This document shows, one piece after another, positions 1 to 8,596 of a DNA stretch of 64,000 nucleotides. The DNA is from FEB-12 sp964503315. Lineage in GTDB: Bacteria; Zixibacteria; MSB-5A5; GN15; FEB-12. Every line of letters begins with the position of its first letter. Position 1 is the first letter of the stretch. The position numbers were made by a program, and so were the translations under genes. Where the stretch lies: contig CAZCZL010000005.1 in NCBI GenBank assembly GCA_964503315.1, positions 175,267 through 239,266 of the forward strand. Direction: 5' to 3'. Below the pieces are notes generated by a model. It saw nothing but the letters and a program-made list of their open reading frames with translations. It was not told where the DNA came from and searched no databases.

Positions 1-3000
1 GACCGAGCCGCTCATCCAGAAGCGGAGATTGCTTGCCTGGAGGGAGAGTCCTTTGATAGCGCCGAACTTTACGCCGCCGGAGAAACCGACGAAGCGGTCA
101 TTCTTCCCTTTGTCGTAGCCGAGTTCTATTGACTCGAGTTGAAGTGTGACGCATCCGGCGAAAGTTTTGGATTGGTTGAATGTCAGCTTGCCGGTGAACT
201 GATCCGATTCACTGTAGCGTACTTTCAGTTCGACCGGTTTGTCGAGCTTGGTGAACTTCATCTCTCCCGTGAAGGCAAAAAAGCGATGGTGGGGGAGGGT
301 GTCGGACTCAAAGTTCTCAGTACCGTACTCGAGGGATTTTACCTGGAAAGTCTGGCCGTGAACTTTGATTGTGCCGTTTTTCTCGTCCAGGTTGAGCGTC
401 AGGCTGAGGAATTCCCCTTCAGGCGAGATGCGCAGGTCTTTGAATCCGACTGTCCAATTGTTCAGAGGCGGGACGATCACAGCTCCCGAAGCCCGGAAGC
501 CGGTAGCTTCCCACGTCATGGAACTGTCGACAAACGTGAAGACGCCGAATTTCAAGGTGATCGGCGGCGTGGTCTTGATAGAGACCGCTTTGAAAACGAT
601 CTCGTTCGTTGCAGGGTCGCGTCCGAGGTTCAGGTTCTCAAAGCCGACCTTATACTCTTTGAAAATGAGCGAACCAGCGAGGTGTAGGCCTCCGGAGTCG
701 ACATAGGTTTTTACATAGTCAAGCCCAAGGCCCACCCCTTTGAATTTCGCCTGTATCTCGCTTTCGGTGGCGGTCAGGCCGAATTTCTCAAGACCACGAT
801 TGATGCCGCCTGCCCAGAAAGAGGGAGCGTACTGCTTCGGGATCGTCAATTGCGGAAGCTTGGTGTCCGGGAAGACCTTTTCGAAGACGTTTTTTATGGA
901 AACATCACCGGTGATTCGTCCGGCTTTGGATGAGTCGACCCACTCAAGCTGCAAACCGTCGGCATACTTCATCGTTGCTTCGCAGCCGAACAGATCTACA
1001 GAAAGTTCTTTCGCAGAGAGCCTGATGGTGTCCATAACCGGTTTGTATGAGCCATCGACCTCTACATCGCTGAAGTTGAGTACAGTGCCGGATTCTTTCA
1101 GTTTTAGACCGAATGTTGCCGGCAGGTCAACGATGGCGCCAAAGATGCGGCTGTTGCCTCCGGACTTGGAGACGATGGAATCGAGCGCAATAGCAAACCC
1201 CATCAGTGAGTCGATAGGAGAGCGTTCAAGCTTAAGCGTGACGCCTTCGATCTTGTCGCCCGCGGCCAGCTTCTTTTCATACTCGTGATAGAGTGTGCGA
1301 TAGCCCGCTTTGCGGACCATGAACTTGAGCGTTTCGTTGGTCGGAAGATTCTTGAGGGTAAACGCGCCGGTATCATCGGTGCGTGTTTCAATAGAGCTTC
1401 CGTCCAGTTTGACGAGCACGTCCTTGAGCGCCTTGGCCGAGTCCGCGGACAGAACTTTACCGCTCAGGCGTGCAGCGGGGACCAGTTGCACAACCAATGT
1501 ATCCGGGTTGAAGCCTTCCCTGATCTCCACCTCGGTCTCGTACGCGATATAATCCTTGAGGTAGTATTTCGAGTCCGGCGCGCTGACCTTGATCTTCTGT
1601 TTGCCGGCGGGCGCGGCTTTGAAAATGGCGTAGCCATTGAAGTCGGTCTTCGCTGTATCAGACTTGCCGATCGTTACAACAATGTCCGGAAGCGGCCTGG
1701 CGGGGGAGGTCCCTTTTTCAACCACCGTGAGTTGATACTCGCCGGTGCGCTTGTTCATCGTCACCGACAGCTTCAGCGTATCAAGTGGCTTGACCACAAC
1801 TGCGGTGTCAAGGTCGGCGTAACCGATCATGCGGAACTGCAGGGTGACCGTATCGGCTATGGCATCAATGACGATCTTTCCACTGTCCGCGGTGAAGCCC
1901 AGAAGGGAGGGGACCTGCGGCGATTTCAGGGCTACATCGCGAATTCCCTTCTTTGAACTCTTATCCGTCACCGTGACAGCGATTGTGCCTTGGGCCCGGT
2001 TGAGCGCGAGGTCACGGAGATGGCGATCGCCGTAGGTGACCTCGAATTGGGATGTCTGCTCTGAACTATAGCCGCTGCGACTGGCAACGACCCAATAGCT
2101 ACCCGGTGCGAGGTCGGCGAACGAGAAACTCCCCGCCTCACCGGTCTCTTTCCACGTAATGAGCTGCTCACCGGTGGTCGACGTCGAGTCAGCCGCTGTA
2201 TTGGTCAGAATGCCGTGTAGCTCAACTCGAGCGCCAGAGATTGCCTTTTCACTTTTGTCGTTGATAGTGCCATAAACCAGGCCGCCGGTACGAATGAGGT
2301 TGGCATCGACCGTGTCGGTCTGACCCTCGTACTCGAGGCGGGCGGAACGAACCGCGGCGTTGTGCTCCGATGATTCAAACCAGACAGAATACTGATCCGT
2401 GCTCTGTTGGGGATCGTTTATCGGAACTTGCGCAAAGAAATAATTCCCCTGGTCATCGGAAGATGCTCTCGCCAATGGCTCGGTAGTCGGGCGACCGGAC
2501 TGGGCGTTTTGCCAATCGGCGGAGTTGTTCGATGGAGAGGATGACTCTCCAGATCCGAGCAGGGTGCCGGATGAGCCGGATTTGCCCGCAGATGAACTTG
2601 AACCAGACGAACTGCGCGGGCGTCGCGCGGCCTTGTAGAGATAAACACTGGCCCCCGCGACGGGAACTGTGTCGCAGGAAACTCTGCCCGCAATTAGTCC
2701 AGCCTTTGCTTTGAGCAAATGCTCCCCGGATTCTACGGTTTCACCGGGACGGAAGAGGAACGAATCGACGGAGAGGTATGGCTGGAAACGCGGGTCCGCG
2801 ACTTTCACTCTGAAAAGGAGTTCAACCAGGCGGGTCACCTCTGTTTTGCCGTACCAGTAGTTTCCGATCCGACTGGTATGATCGAAATCGGCAGGAGATT
2901 GTGGCTGCAAGCGATGGAATTCGAAACGGCCATCGGGCCCGGAGTAGGCGGATATCTCAGGTCCGCAGGCAACAAGCTCTTGTGTTGTCCTCTCTGTCCT

Positions 3001-4611
3001 GAAAAGTCCGCCGAGGATCACCTCTACCGTCTTTCGCTCCACAACACATAAACGTACGAGTTGGACCATCGTGTTGGGAACCGGCACGACGCCGTCGTAC
3101 GATGTCCATGTGATATTTCCAGCCAAATTGCAGGCATTTGGTTTGAGCAGCAGCGTATAGTTCTCGATATCACCACGCTGATATTGCGATTCACCGATCT
3201 CTGTCCGTTCCAGATAGGCCGGCGGATTTCCTGCGGTGAGGCTGTAATACGAGGAATCAGCAACTTCGGTGAACTCAAAACGTCCCTGACTGTCGGTGAT
3301 AGTCTGAAGCTGCTTGCGGAGATGCTTCTGGTATGTCGTCGTGTTGGCGCCAGAGGTATCCTGTGTGGTGACGGCATCGACTACGTTGTAGGTGACTGTG
3401 GCGTTGGGGACCGGTGCGTTGGAGAAGAAATCACGCACTATCCCGGCAAGTTTGCGGTTTCCCGGGGCGGCATACGACAGAAAGATCTGTCGACCGTCAA
3501 TATCTTCCGTCAGGTAACATTGACTGCCGAGCTCTGTTTTGGGGCGATAGTCTCCGTGCCGGATTTCCAGAGAGTAATAGCTTTTGCTGATAGCGCTGTC
3601 TAGACGGAAATCTCCCGAAGGAGTTGAGTAAGCCAGGGTTGAATCATCCGAAGGAATCCAGGTTGAATCTTCGCCGGACAAACTGAGTTTGACCGCCCGA
3701 TAGACAATACTTGCATTGGCAATCGGCTGGCTGGTGGCGGAATCATGGACTTTGCCGGCAATGCGGCGATATTCTATCGGCGTAGTGGTATCGGCATCGT
3801 AGAGGAAGGACCAGACTTCGCTTCGGCCGTTGTTGGAAGAGGGAGGGAAGCCGCGGCTGTCCAACACCTGCACTTGCCACGCATACTGTTTCCCTTTTTG
3901 GAAGGCTGGGGCGTCAAGCGGATACTGGAGGCTCGGCGCATTTATATTCGTTTTCTCAAAGTGCGGGTAGTTAGCGGCGAGCGCTTGGGCAGCGGTTTGG
4001 CCCGAGAGTAGTTCCGCGATTCGAATGTTGTAGTGAATCGAGTATTGCGGCGGCACTTGTACGGGGGTCCAGACAAAAACGGGAAAGAGAGAGGTGATAG
4101 CGTCGCCATCGGACGGAAAGGTCAAATAGGGCGGGTCGGGATAGAGAATAGTGAATGTAGCGCAAATACCATCAAGCAATGTGATCCCGAACTCGGATTC
4201 GATGCGGAGGCAGGCTTCGTATTCTCCTTCGGGGAGGCGGCCTGTTCGGATAGCGATATCCTCATAGCTCCTGGAGTAGTCGACCGAGCCATAATCAACC
4301 AATTGCGTTATGCGAAGGTCAGACGATGATCCGGGTGGGAAGGCGAAGACTCGGCTGGAAGCACTGGCGACCTGTCCTTTGCCGACATGGGAGATGGTCA
4401 AACGGATACGCACCTGCACGGTGTCGGTGCCGCTGTTCATGATCGTCGCCTGCCCTATGGCCGGATTGGTTTGCCAGTCGCTGAGGTATGGAGAGGGGAA
4501 AGGGTCGAGCGTGAAGAGCGCGGTCCAGTCTCCCTGTGCGGCCACCGATGGAGCCAGCAGTAAGAGAACTAGAAACAGCCATATGCGAGGTTGCCTGTCG
4601 ACTGACAGCAT
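1..4611 (-). CDS. Giant secreted multi-domain surface protein, TANFOR-like N-terminus and carboxypeptidase-regulatory repeats (partial, runs off left edge)
   Basis: An open reading frame with no stop in the segments I translated runs from ATG 4611 to base 1, giving at least 1,537 residues; the C-terminus lies outside the window. The start is fixed by AGGAGG eight bases upstream and a clear signal peptide (hydrophobic core about residues 10-22, cleavage near VAAQ). Residues about 25-250 resemble the TANFOR/fibronectin-like module of Bacteroidetes surface proteins (SPYLSDW, LPEGEYEACLRI). After that come about eight Ig-like carboxypeptidase-regulatory repeats with the pattern GxVxD...IxxAxVxL, for example near bases 3750, 3450, 2680 and 2280. 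One is interrupted by a Ser/Gly-rich insert (bases 2520-2620). From about residue 1080 the chain is beta-rich without recognisable domains. It is probably exported and held at the surface. The family calls are by eye; the reading frame itself is certain. Confidence 0.85.
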   Translation of the reverse strand, partial: MLSVDRQPRIWLFLVLLLLAPSVAAQGDWTALFTLDPFPSPYLSDWQTNPAIGQATIMNSGTDTVQVRIRLTISHVGKGQVASASSRVFAFPPGSSSDLRITQLVDYGSVDYSRSYEDIAIRTGRLPEGEYEACLRIESEFGITLLDGICATFTILYPDPPYLTFPSDGDAITSLFPVFVWTPVQVPPQYSIHYNIRIAELLSGQTAAQALAANYPHFEKTNINAPSLQYPLDAPAFQKGKQYAWQVQVLDSRGFPPSSNNGRSEVWSFLYDADTTTPIEYRRIAGKVHDSATSQPIANASIVYRAVKLSLSGEDSTWIPSDDSTLAYSTPSGDFRLDSAISKSYYSLEIRHGDYRPKTELGSQCYLTEDIDGRQIFLSYAAPGNRKLAGIVRDFFSNAPVPNATVTYNVVDAVTTQDTSGANTTTYQKHLRKQLQTITDSQGRFEFTEVADSSYYSLTAGNPPAYLERTEIGESQYQRGDIENYTLLLKPNACNLAGNITWTSYDGVVPVPNTMVQLVRLCVVERKTVEVILGGLFRTERTTQELVACGPEISAYSGPDGRFEFHRLQPQSPADFDHTSRIGNYWYGKTEVTRLVELLFRVKVADPRFQPYLSVDSFLFRPGETVESGEHLLKAKAGLIAGRVSCDTVPVAGASVYLYKAARRPRSSSGSSSSAGKSGSSGTLLGSGESSSPSNNSADWQNAQSGRPTTEPLARASSDDQGNYFFAQVPINDPQQSTDQYSVWFESSEHNAAVRSARLEYEGQTDTVDANLIRTGGLVYGTINDKSEKAISGARVELHGILTNTAADSTSTTGEQLITWKETGEAGSFSFADLAPGSYWVVASRSGYSSEQTSQFEVTYGDRHLRDLALNRAQGTIAVTVTDKSSKKGIRDVALKSPQVPSLLGFTADSGKIVIDAIADTVTLQFRMIGYADLDTAVVVKPLDTLKLSVTMNKRTGEYQLTVVEKGTSPARPLPDIVVTIGKSDTAKTDFNGYAIFKAAPAGKQKIKVSAPDSKYYLKDYIAYETEVEIREGFNPDTLVVQLVPAARLSGKVLSADSAKALKDVLVKLDGSSIETRTDDTGAFTLKNLPTNETLKFMVRKAGYRTLYHEYEKKLAAGDKIEGVTLKLERSPIDSLMGFAIALDSIVSKSGGNSRIFGAIVDLPATFGLKLKESGTVLNFSDVEVDGSYKPVMDTIRLSAKELSVDLFGCEATMKYADGLQLEWVDSSKAGRITGDVSIKNVFEKVFPDTKLPQLTIPKQYAPSFWAGGINRGLEKFGLTATESEIQAKFKGVGLGLDYVKTYVDSGGLHLAGSLIFKEYKVGFENLNLGRDPATNEIVFKAVSIKTTPPITLKFGVFTFVDSSMTWEATGFRASGAVIVPPLNNWTVGFKDLRISPEGEFLSLTLNLDEKNGTIKVHGQTFQVKSLEYGTENFESDTLPHHRFFAFTGEMKFTKLDKPVELKVRYSESDQFTGKLTFNQSKTFAGCVTLQLESIELGYDKGKNDRFVGFSGGVKFGAIKGLSLQASNLRFWMSGSV

Positions 4612-4699
4612 AGCCCGGACCTCCTGATATGCGGCTTTCGTCTGGATAGAGAACTCTCCCGCCCGCGGCCAATTGGCAGTGGATGGGTTTGTCTATGAT

Positions 4700-4728
4700 A
4701 GCATAGCTTTGTTTAACCACATTGTCAA
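4700..4728 (-). promoter_or_regulatory. Sigma70-like promoter of the giant surface protein gene
   Basis: On the minus strand TTGACA (4728-4723) and TATGCT (4705-4700) are separated by exactly 17 bases. They lie about 90 bases upstream of the ATG at 4611. The -35 box is perfect and the -10 box matches 4 of 6. The sequence fits a vegetative sigma factor. Confidence 0.5.
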
Positions 4729-4884
4729 TCGCGATTGAAGAGACAAGAGTGAATGGATGTCAATTCTAGTCTGTTACCGAGAATATCCCTAACCGACCGC
4801 TCAAATCGGAGAGATTGACCTCGCCGACCAAATCTCGCATACTGAGATAATACAAGTGCCACTTAAACTCGTAGGGAATGCACG

Positions 4885-7800
4885 ATGCGCCGTACATGTA
4901 TGACTTTTCTCGTTCTTCTATTGACTTTCTGGATAGCTTTTCCAGTCAGTGCCGAGTACGCGAGACTTGGTGACGCAACCACGTTCGAGCGCGCGGGTTC
5001 GACACTCATTCTCAAAACCAGTACAGGCGCGCGTGTGCAGATCGAAATTCTCAAGGTGGATCTCCTTCGCATCTGGATCGGTCCGACCGGGGTGCTGGAG
5101 ACTGAGGGGAGTAATGCAGCGCCGATCGTGATTGAAAAAGAATTTCCACCCGTGGAAATTTCGGTCGACTCAACCGGAAACGCATGGCAAATCGCCACCA
5201 GCCGGTTCGTACTGAAGATAGATCGCTCTCCACTCCTGTTTTCGCTTTATCGCTCTGACGGAGAAACCCTGATCTGGAAGGAACTGAAACCGATTCAGTT
5301 TGGAATGAAAGAATGTGTTCAGACGCTCAGCAGCAGCGCAGACGAACGTTTTTTCGGCGGTGGTCAGCAGAATGGATCGTTCGAGTTCAAAGGTAAAGTG
5401 ATGGAGATCGCATACTCCGACGGATGGGAGGAGGGGGACAGACCGAATCCCGCGCCGTTTTATATGTCGAACCGAGGATATGGGGTGCTTCGCAACACCT
5501 GGACTGATGGGCGATATGATTTGTGGTCCGAAGACTACCTGACAGCAGAACATCAGGAGAATCGATTCGATGCCTACTACATGGTCGGAGAGTCGATCAA
5601 CCGAGTACTCGACCTTTACACACAGCTTACGGGTCGTGCGGGGCTACTCCCACGCTGGGCATTCGAGTATGGCGACGCCGACTGCTACAATGACCGCGAC
5701 AATGTAGATAAACCGGGGACTGTACCTCCGGGATGGAGCGATGGTCCAACCGGCACCACGACGGATGTGATCGCGTCGGTGGCGGCGAAGTACCGCGAAC
5801 ATGATATGCCGGGTGGGTGGATATTGCCGAACGACGGGTACGGGTGCGGCTACACCGACCTGCCGAAGGTGGTCAGTGAACTGAAGAAGTACGGGTTTCA
5901 CACCGGGCTCTGGACCGAAAATGGTGTGGAGAAGATCGCGTGGGAGGTAGGAACCGCGGGTACACGCGCGCAGAAGCTCGATGTCGCCTGGACCGGGAAG
6001 GGGTATCAGTTCGCGATGGATGCGAATCACGAGGCCTCACGTGGAATTATCACGAACTCGGACAGTCGGCCATTTGTCTGGACAGTCATGGGGTGGGCGG
6101 GCATTCAGCGATACGCGGTCACCTGGACCGGTGATCAGTCGGGGAGCTGGGACTACATCCGGTGGCATATCCCGACCCTGATAGGGTCAGGTTTATCCGG
6201 GATGGTTTATTCGACCGGTGATGTAGACGGAATCTACGGCGGAAGTCCGGAAACTTTCACGCGCGATCTGCAGTGGAAATGCTTCACTCCGGTGCTCATG
6301 GGGATGTCAGGGTGGTCCAAGAATGAGCGGAAACACCCATGGTGGTTTGACGAACCGTATCGCAGCATCAATCGGGATTATCTCAAACTAAAGATGCGGC
6401 TGATGCCGTACATGTATACGCTGGCGCGCGAAGCGGAAACGAGCGGTACGCCGGTTGTCAGGGGAGTGATGTGGAACTATCCCGCCGACCCGAATGCGTA
6501 CCGGAATGTCGTCAAGTACCAGTTTCTATTGGGCACAGACTTGCTGATGGCGCCTGTCTATCGAAGTCAAGCGGCGAGCGGCGGGTGGCGAGACAGCGTT
6601 TACCTTCCTCAGGGCGCGTGGATCGATCACTGGCAGGGAACCGTGGTAAAGGTCGGCGCAGACGGGAGATTCCTCGACTATCCGGTAACGTTGGACAGAC
6701 TGCCGATCTTTGTTCGTGCCGGGGCGATCATCCCAATGTATCCGGCGGCACTCTACGATGGTCAAGTACCCCGGGACACTTTGACTCTGGATATCTACCC
6801 GGACGGGACCTCAGAGTTCGCGCTGTACGAAGATGATGGAACTACGCGGGCCTACCAATCCGGTGAATTCAGTGTCCAGAATTTCGGAGTCTATGACAGC
6901 GCTTCTACCAACGGAACGATCGCCGTCGTCATCGGTGCGGTAGAAGGGAAATTTGCGGGGATGCTGGAAAAGAGGGAGTACATTCTTCAAGTGCATGCTC
7001 CGTCGAAACCTACCAGGATCACAGTGAGCGGCGTAACATTGGCTGAAGTGTCAAAAGACGAATTCAGTCGTCGCGACGCGGGCTGGTATTTCGCTGATAC
7101 TGATAGAAATGGGGCAGCCTTTGTGAAAACCGGCTTCTTGTCAGCGGTAGAAGCACACACGGTCATGTTAAGGAGTAGAACGAGTGCGGTTGACCTACCT
7201 TCGGCTGGCTATTCTTCCAGACCCACCGGAGACGGCAGTATCTCACGAGACAAGCTCCTCGTTGTCAATCGTCCGGCCGAAGAGCCGGGATTCACGCTGG
7301 AGAACGCATTCGACGGTGACTCGAAAACGTGGTTTCGGACAGTGCGAGACCAGTCTGTCAGCTACGGGCCCCACGAATTCGTGCTGTCGCTGGGTGATCG
7401 CCGCGTGATCGATGGCTTTCAGATCGCGCCACGTAATGACAAGTGGTGGAAGTACGGCAATGTGTTTGAGTATGAGCTCTATCTGGGCGAATCCAACGGT
7501 CAATGGGGAGAACCGGTCATTCGTGACACCCTGAGATTGAGCGATTCGCTGCAGACTGTTCGATTCAAACCGACCGCGGGGCGAGTCCTCAGATTCCGTG
7601 TGCTGAGTACTCATGACATGCGTGAAGACTCAGTCAATCAGGAGAAGAGGGAAGTGGCACTCGATCCACTCGCGGCGGTGGCCGTGAAACCGGTGACGAT
7701 ATCGGAGTTCCGCGTAATGGAACATCAACTCCCCAATGCTCCGAAACAGAAGTCTTATCTGTCCGACCACGAATGGCATATGGCGAGTTGTGCGGAAGGA

Positions 7801-8181
7801 GAGGTCACCCGAGTTCCGGATGGAAAACAGGGAGGTCAGGCGATTTTGCTCAATGACCTGTCTTTTAAGCGGGGAATGATCGCCGGTGGCGACAGTCAAG
7901 TCGACTACCTTTTGAGCGGCGATTGGCAAACTCTACGGGTCGAAGCCGGAATAGTATCTCCGGCCAATGCGTCTGACACTGTTCACTTCCAGGTGTACGG
8001 GGATGAGAGAATGCTATTTGATTCCGGACCAGTAGTTGGTGGTGAAGTGGCGAAAATCAGCGTAGATATCCGTGGAATCAAGAGGCTCAGCTTACGAACG
8101 GTCTCCAACAGGTCCGGATTGAAAGTTTGCTGGGTGAATCCGGAAGTGACGGGATTTCAAGGAGATAAGATTGGGAAGTAA
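4885..8181 (+). CDS. Secreted GH31 family alpha-glycosidase with F5/8C and NPCBM carbohydrate-binding domains
   Basis: A 1,098-residue exported glycoside hydrolase. Residues 1-23 form a signal peptide. An N-terminal beta-sandwich (30-240) precedes a TIM barrel (about 245-600) with GH31 features: PNDGYGCGY, FAMDANHEA (Asp379) and TWTGDQSGSW (Asp417), followed by GHs31-type C-terminal beta domains with YEDDG. Asp379 and Asp417 are the likely nucleophile and acid/base. Residues about 790-925 look like a discoidin (F5/8 type C) domain (AFDGDSKTWF) and about 950-1095 like an NPCBM domain. The active-site strings differ from the WxDMNEP of classical alpha-glucosidases and recall the alpha-galactosidase or alpha-N-acetylgalactosaminidase subfamilies, so the substrate is open. 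GGGA seven bases upstream of the ATG is a modest ribosome site. The gene is divergent from the giant surface protein. Confidence 0.85.
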   Translation: MRRTCMTFLVLLLTFWIAFPVSAEYARLGDATTFERAGSTLILKTSTGARVQIEILKVDLLRIWIGPTGVLETEGSNAAPIVIEKEFPPVEISVDSTGNAWQIATSRFVLKIDRSPLLFSLYRSDGETLIWKELKPIQFGMKECVQTLSSSADERFFGGGQQNGSFEFKGKVMEIAYSDGWEEGDRPNPAPFYMSNRGYGVLRNTWTDGRYDLWSEDYLTAEHQENRFDAYYMVGESINRVLDLYTQLTGRAGLLPRWAFEYGDADCYNDRDNVDKPGTVPPGWSDGPTGTTTDVIASVAAKYREHDMPGGWILPNDGYGCGYTDLPKVVSELKKYGFHTGLWTENGVEKIAWEVGTAGTRAQKLDVAWTGKGYQFAMDANHEASRGIITNSDSRPFVWTVMGWAGIQRYAVTWTGDQSGSWDYIRWHIPTLIGSGLSGMVYSTGDVDGIYGGSPETFTRDLQWKCFTPVLMGMSGWSKNERKHPWWFDEPYRSINRDYLKLKMRLMPYMYTLAREAETSGTPVVRGVMWNYPADPNAYRNVVKYQFLLGTDLLMAPVYRSQAASGGWRDSVYLPQGAWIDHWQGTVVKVGADGRFLDYPVTLDRLPIFVRAGAIIPMYPAALYDGQVPRDTLTLDIYPDGTSEFALYEDDGTTRAYQSGEFSVQNFGVYDSASTNGTIAVVIGAVEGKFAGMLEKREYILQVHAPSKPTRITVSGVTLAEVSKDEFSRRDAGWYFADTDRNGAAFVKTGFLSAVEAHTVMLRSRTSAVDLPSAGYSSRPTGDGSISRDKLLVVNRPAEEPGFTLENAFDGDSKTWFRTVRDQSVSYGPHEFVLSLGDRRVIDGFQIAPRNDKWWKYGNVFEYELYLGESNGQWGEPVIRDTLRLSDSLQTVRFKPTAGRVLRFRVLSTHDMREDSVNQEKREVALDPLAAVAVKPVTISEFRVMEHQLPNAPKQKSYLSDHEWHMASCAEGEVTRVPDGKQGGQAILLNDLSFKRGMIAGGDSQVDYLLSGDWQTLRVEAGIVSPANASDTVHFQVYGDERMLFDSGPVVGGEVAKISVDIRGIKRLSLRTVSNRSGLKVCWVNPEVTGFQGDKIGK

Positions 8182-8280
8182 AGAGGCCTCCAACCTCCGT
8201 TCGATTTTCGGAACCTCATCCCGACGTCCGCTGTATTAGGCATACAGGAGATCAATACACCTATTGATAAGAGGAATGAA

Positions 8281-8514
8281 ATGAACTGTCCGGTATGCAA
8301 GGATGTGAATCTGTCGATAACTGACCGCCAGGGAATTGAGATTGATTTCTGCCCCAAGTGTCGGGGCGTCTGGCTCGATAGAGGCGAGTTGGATAAAATA
8401 ATTGAGCGAAGCGATAGTCAGCCAAGCAGAGACTATGACCGGGATGACCGTCCGCCGAGAGATTCATACCACTACAAGCGTAAGAAATCATTTCTCAGCG
8501 AGCTGTTTGATTGA
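8281..8514 (+). CDS. Small TFIIB-type zinc-ribbon protein
   Basis: A 77-residue soluble protein of the zf-TFIIB family. Two CxxC knuckles (Cys3/Cys6 and Cys25/Cys28) enclose the typical CPxCRGVWLDRGELDKI segment, followed by an Arg/Asp-rich polar tail. Family members are cytoplasmic zinc proteins of unknown function. GAGG lies just upstream of the ATG. It stands alone behind the GH31 gene, 99 bases away, and ends at a terminator hairpin shared with the convergent gene. Confidence 0.85.
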   Translation: MNCPVCKDVNLSITDRQGIEIDFCPKCRGVWLDRGELDKIIERSDSQPSRDYDRDDRPPRDSYHYKRKKSFLSELFD

Positions 8515-8544
8515 AAAGCGAATCGGTGATATATGGGCGAAAGA

Positions 8545-8568
8545 AGGGCGGGCCACATGGCCCGCCCT
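8545..8568. terminator. Bidirectional terminator hairpin
   Basis: A perfect 10-bp stem, AGGGCGGGCC and its complement, with loop ACAT. It sits between the convergent zinc-ribbon gene and the cytolysin-like gene. Only short pyrimidine tracts follow, so termination strength is uncertain. Confidence 0.65.
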
Positions 8569-8596
8569 CTTCGTATGTTTACCGAAGGTAATCAGC

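Noticed and set aside
139..4329. Series of plus-strand open frames of 60-220 residues
   Set aside because: They lie antisense to the open minus-strand giant gene, which has a strong ribosome site, signal peptide and domain repeats. The plus frames lack ribosome sites and protein-like composition.
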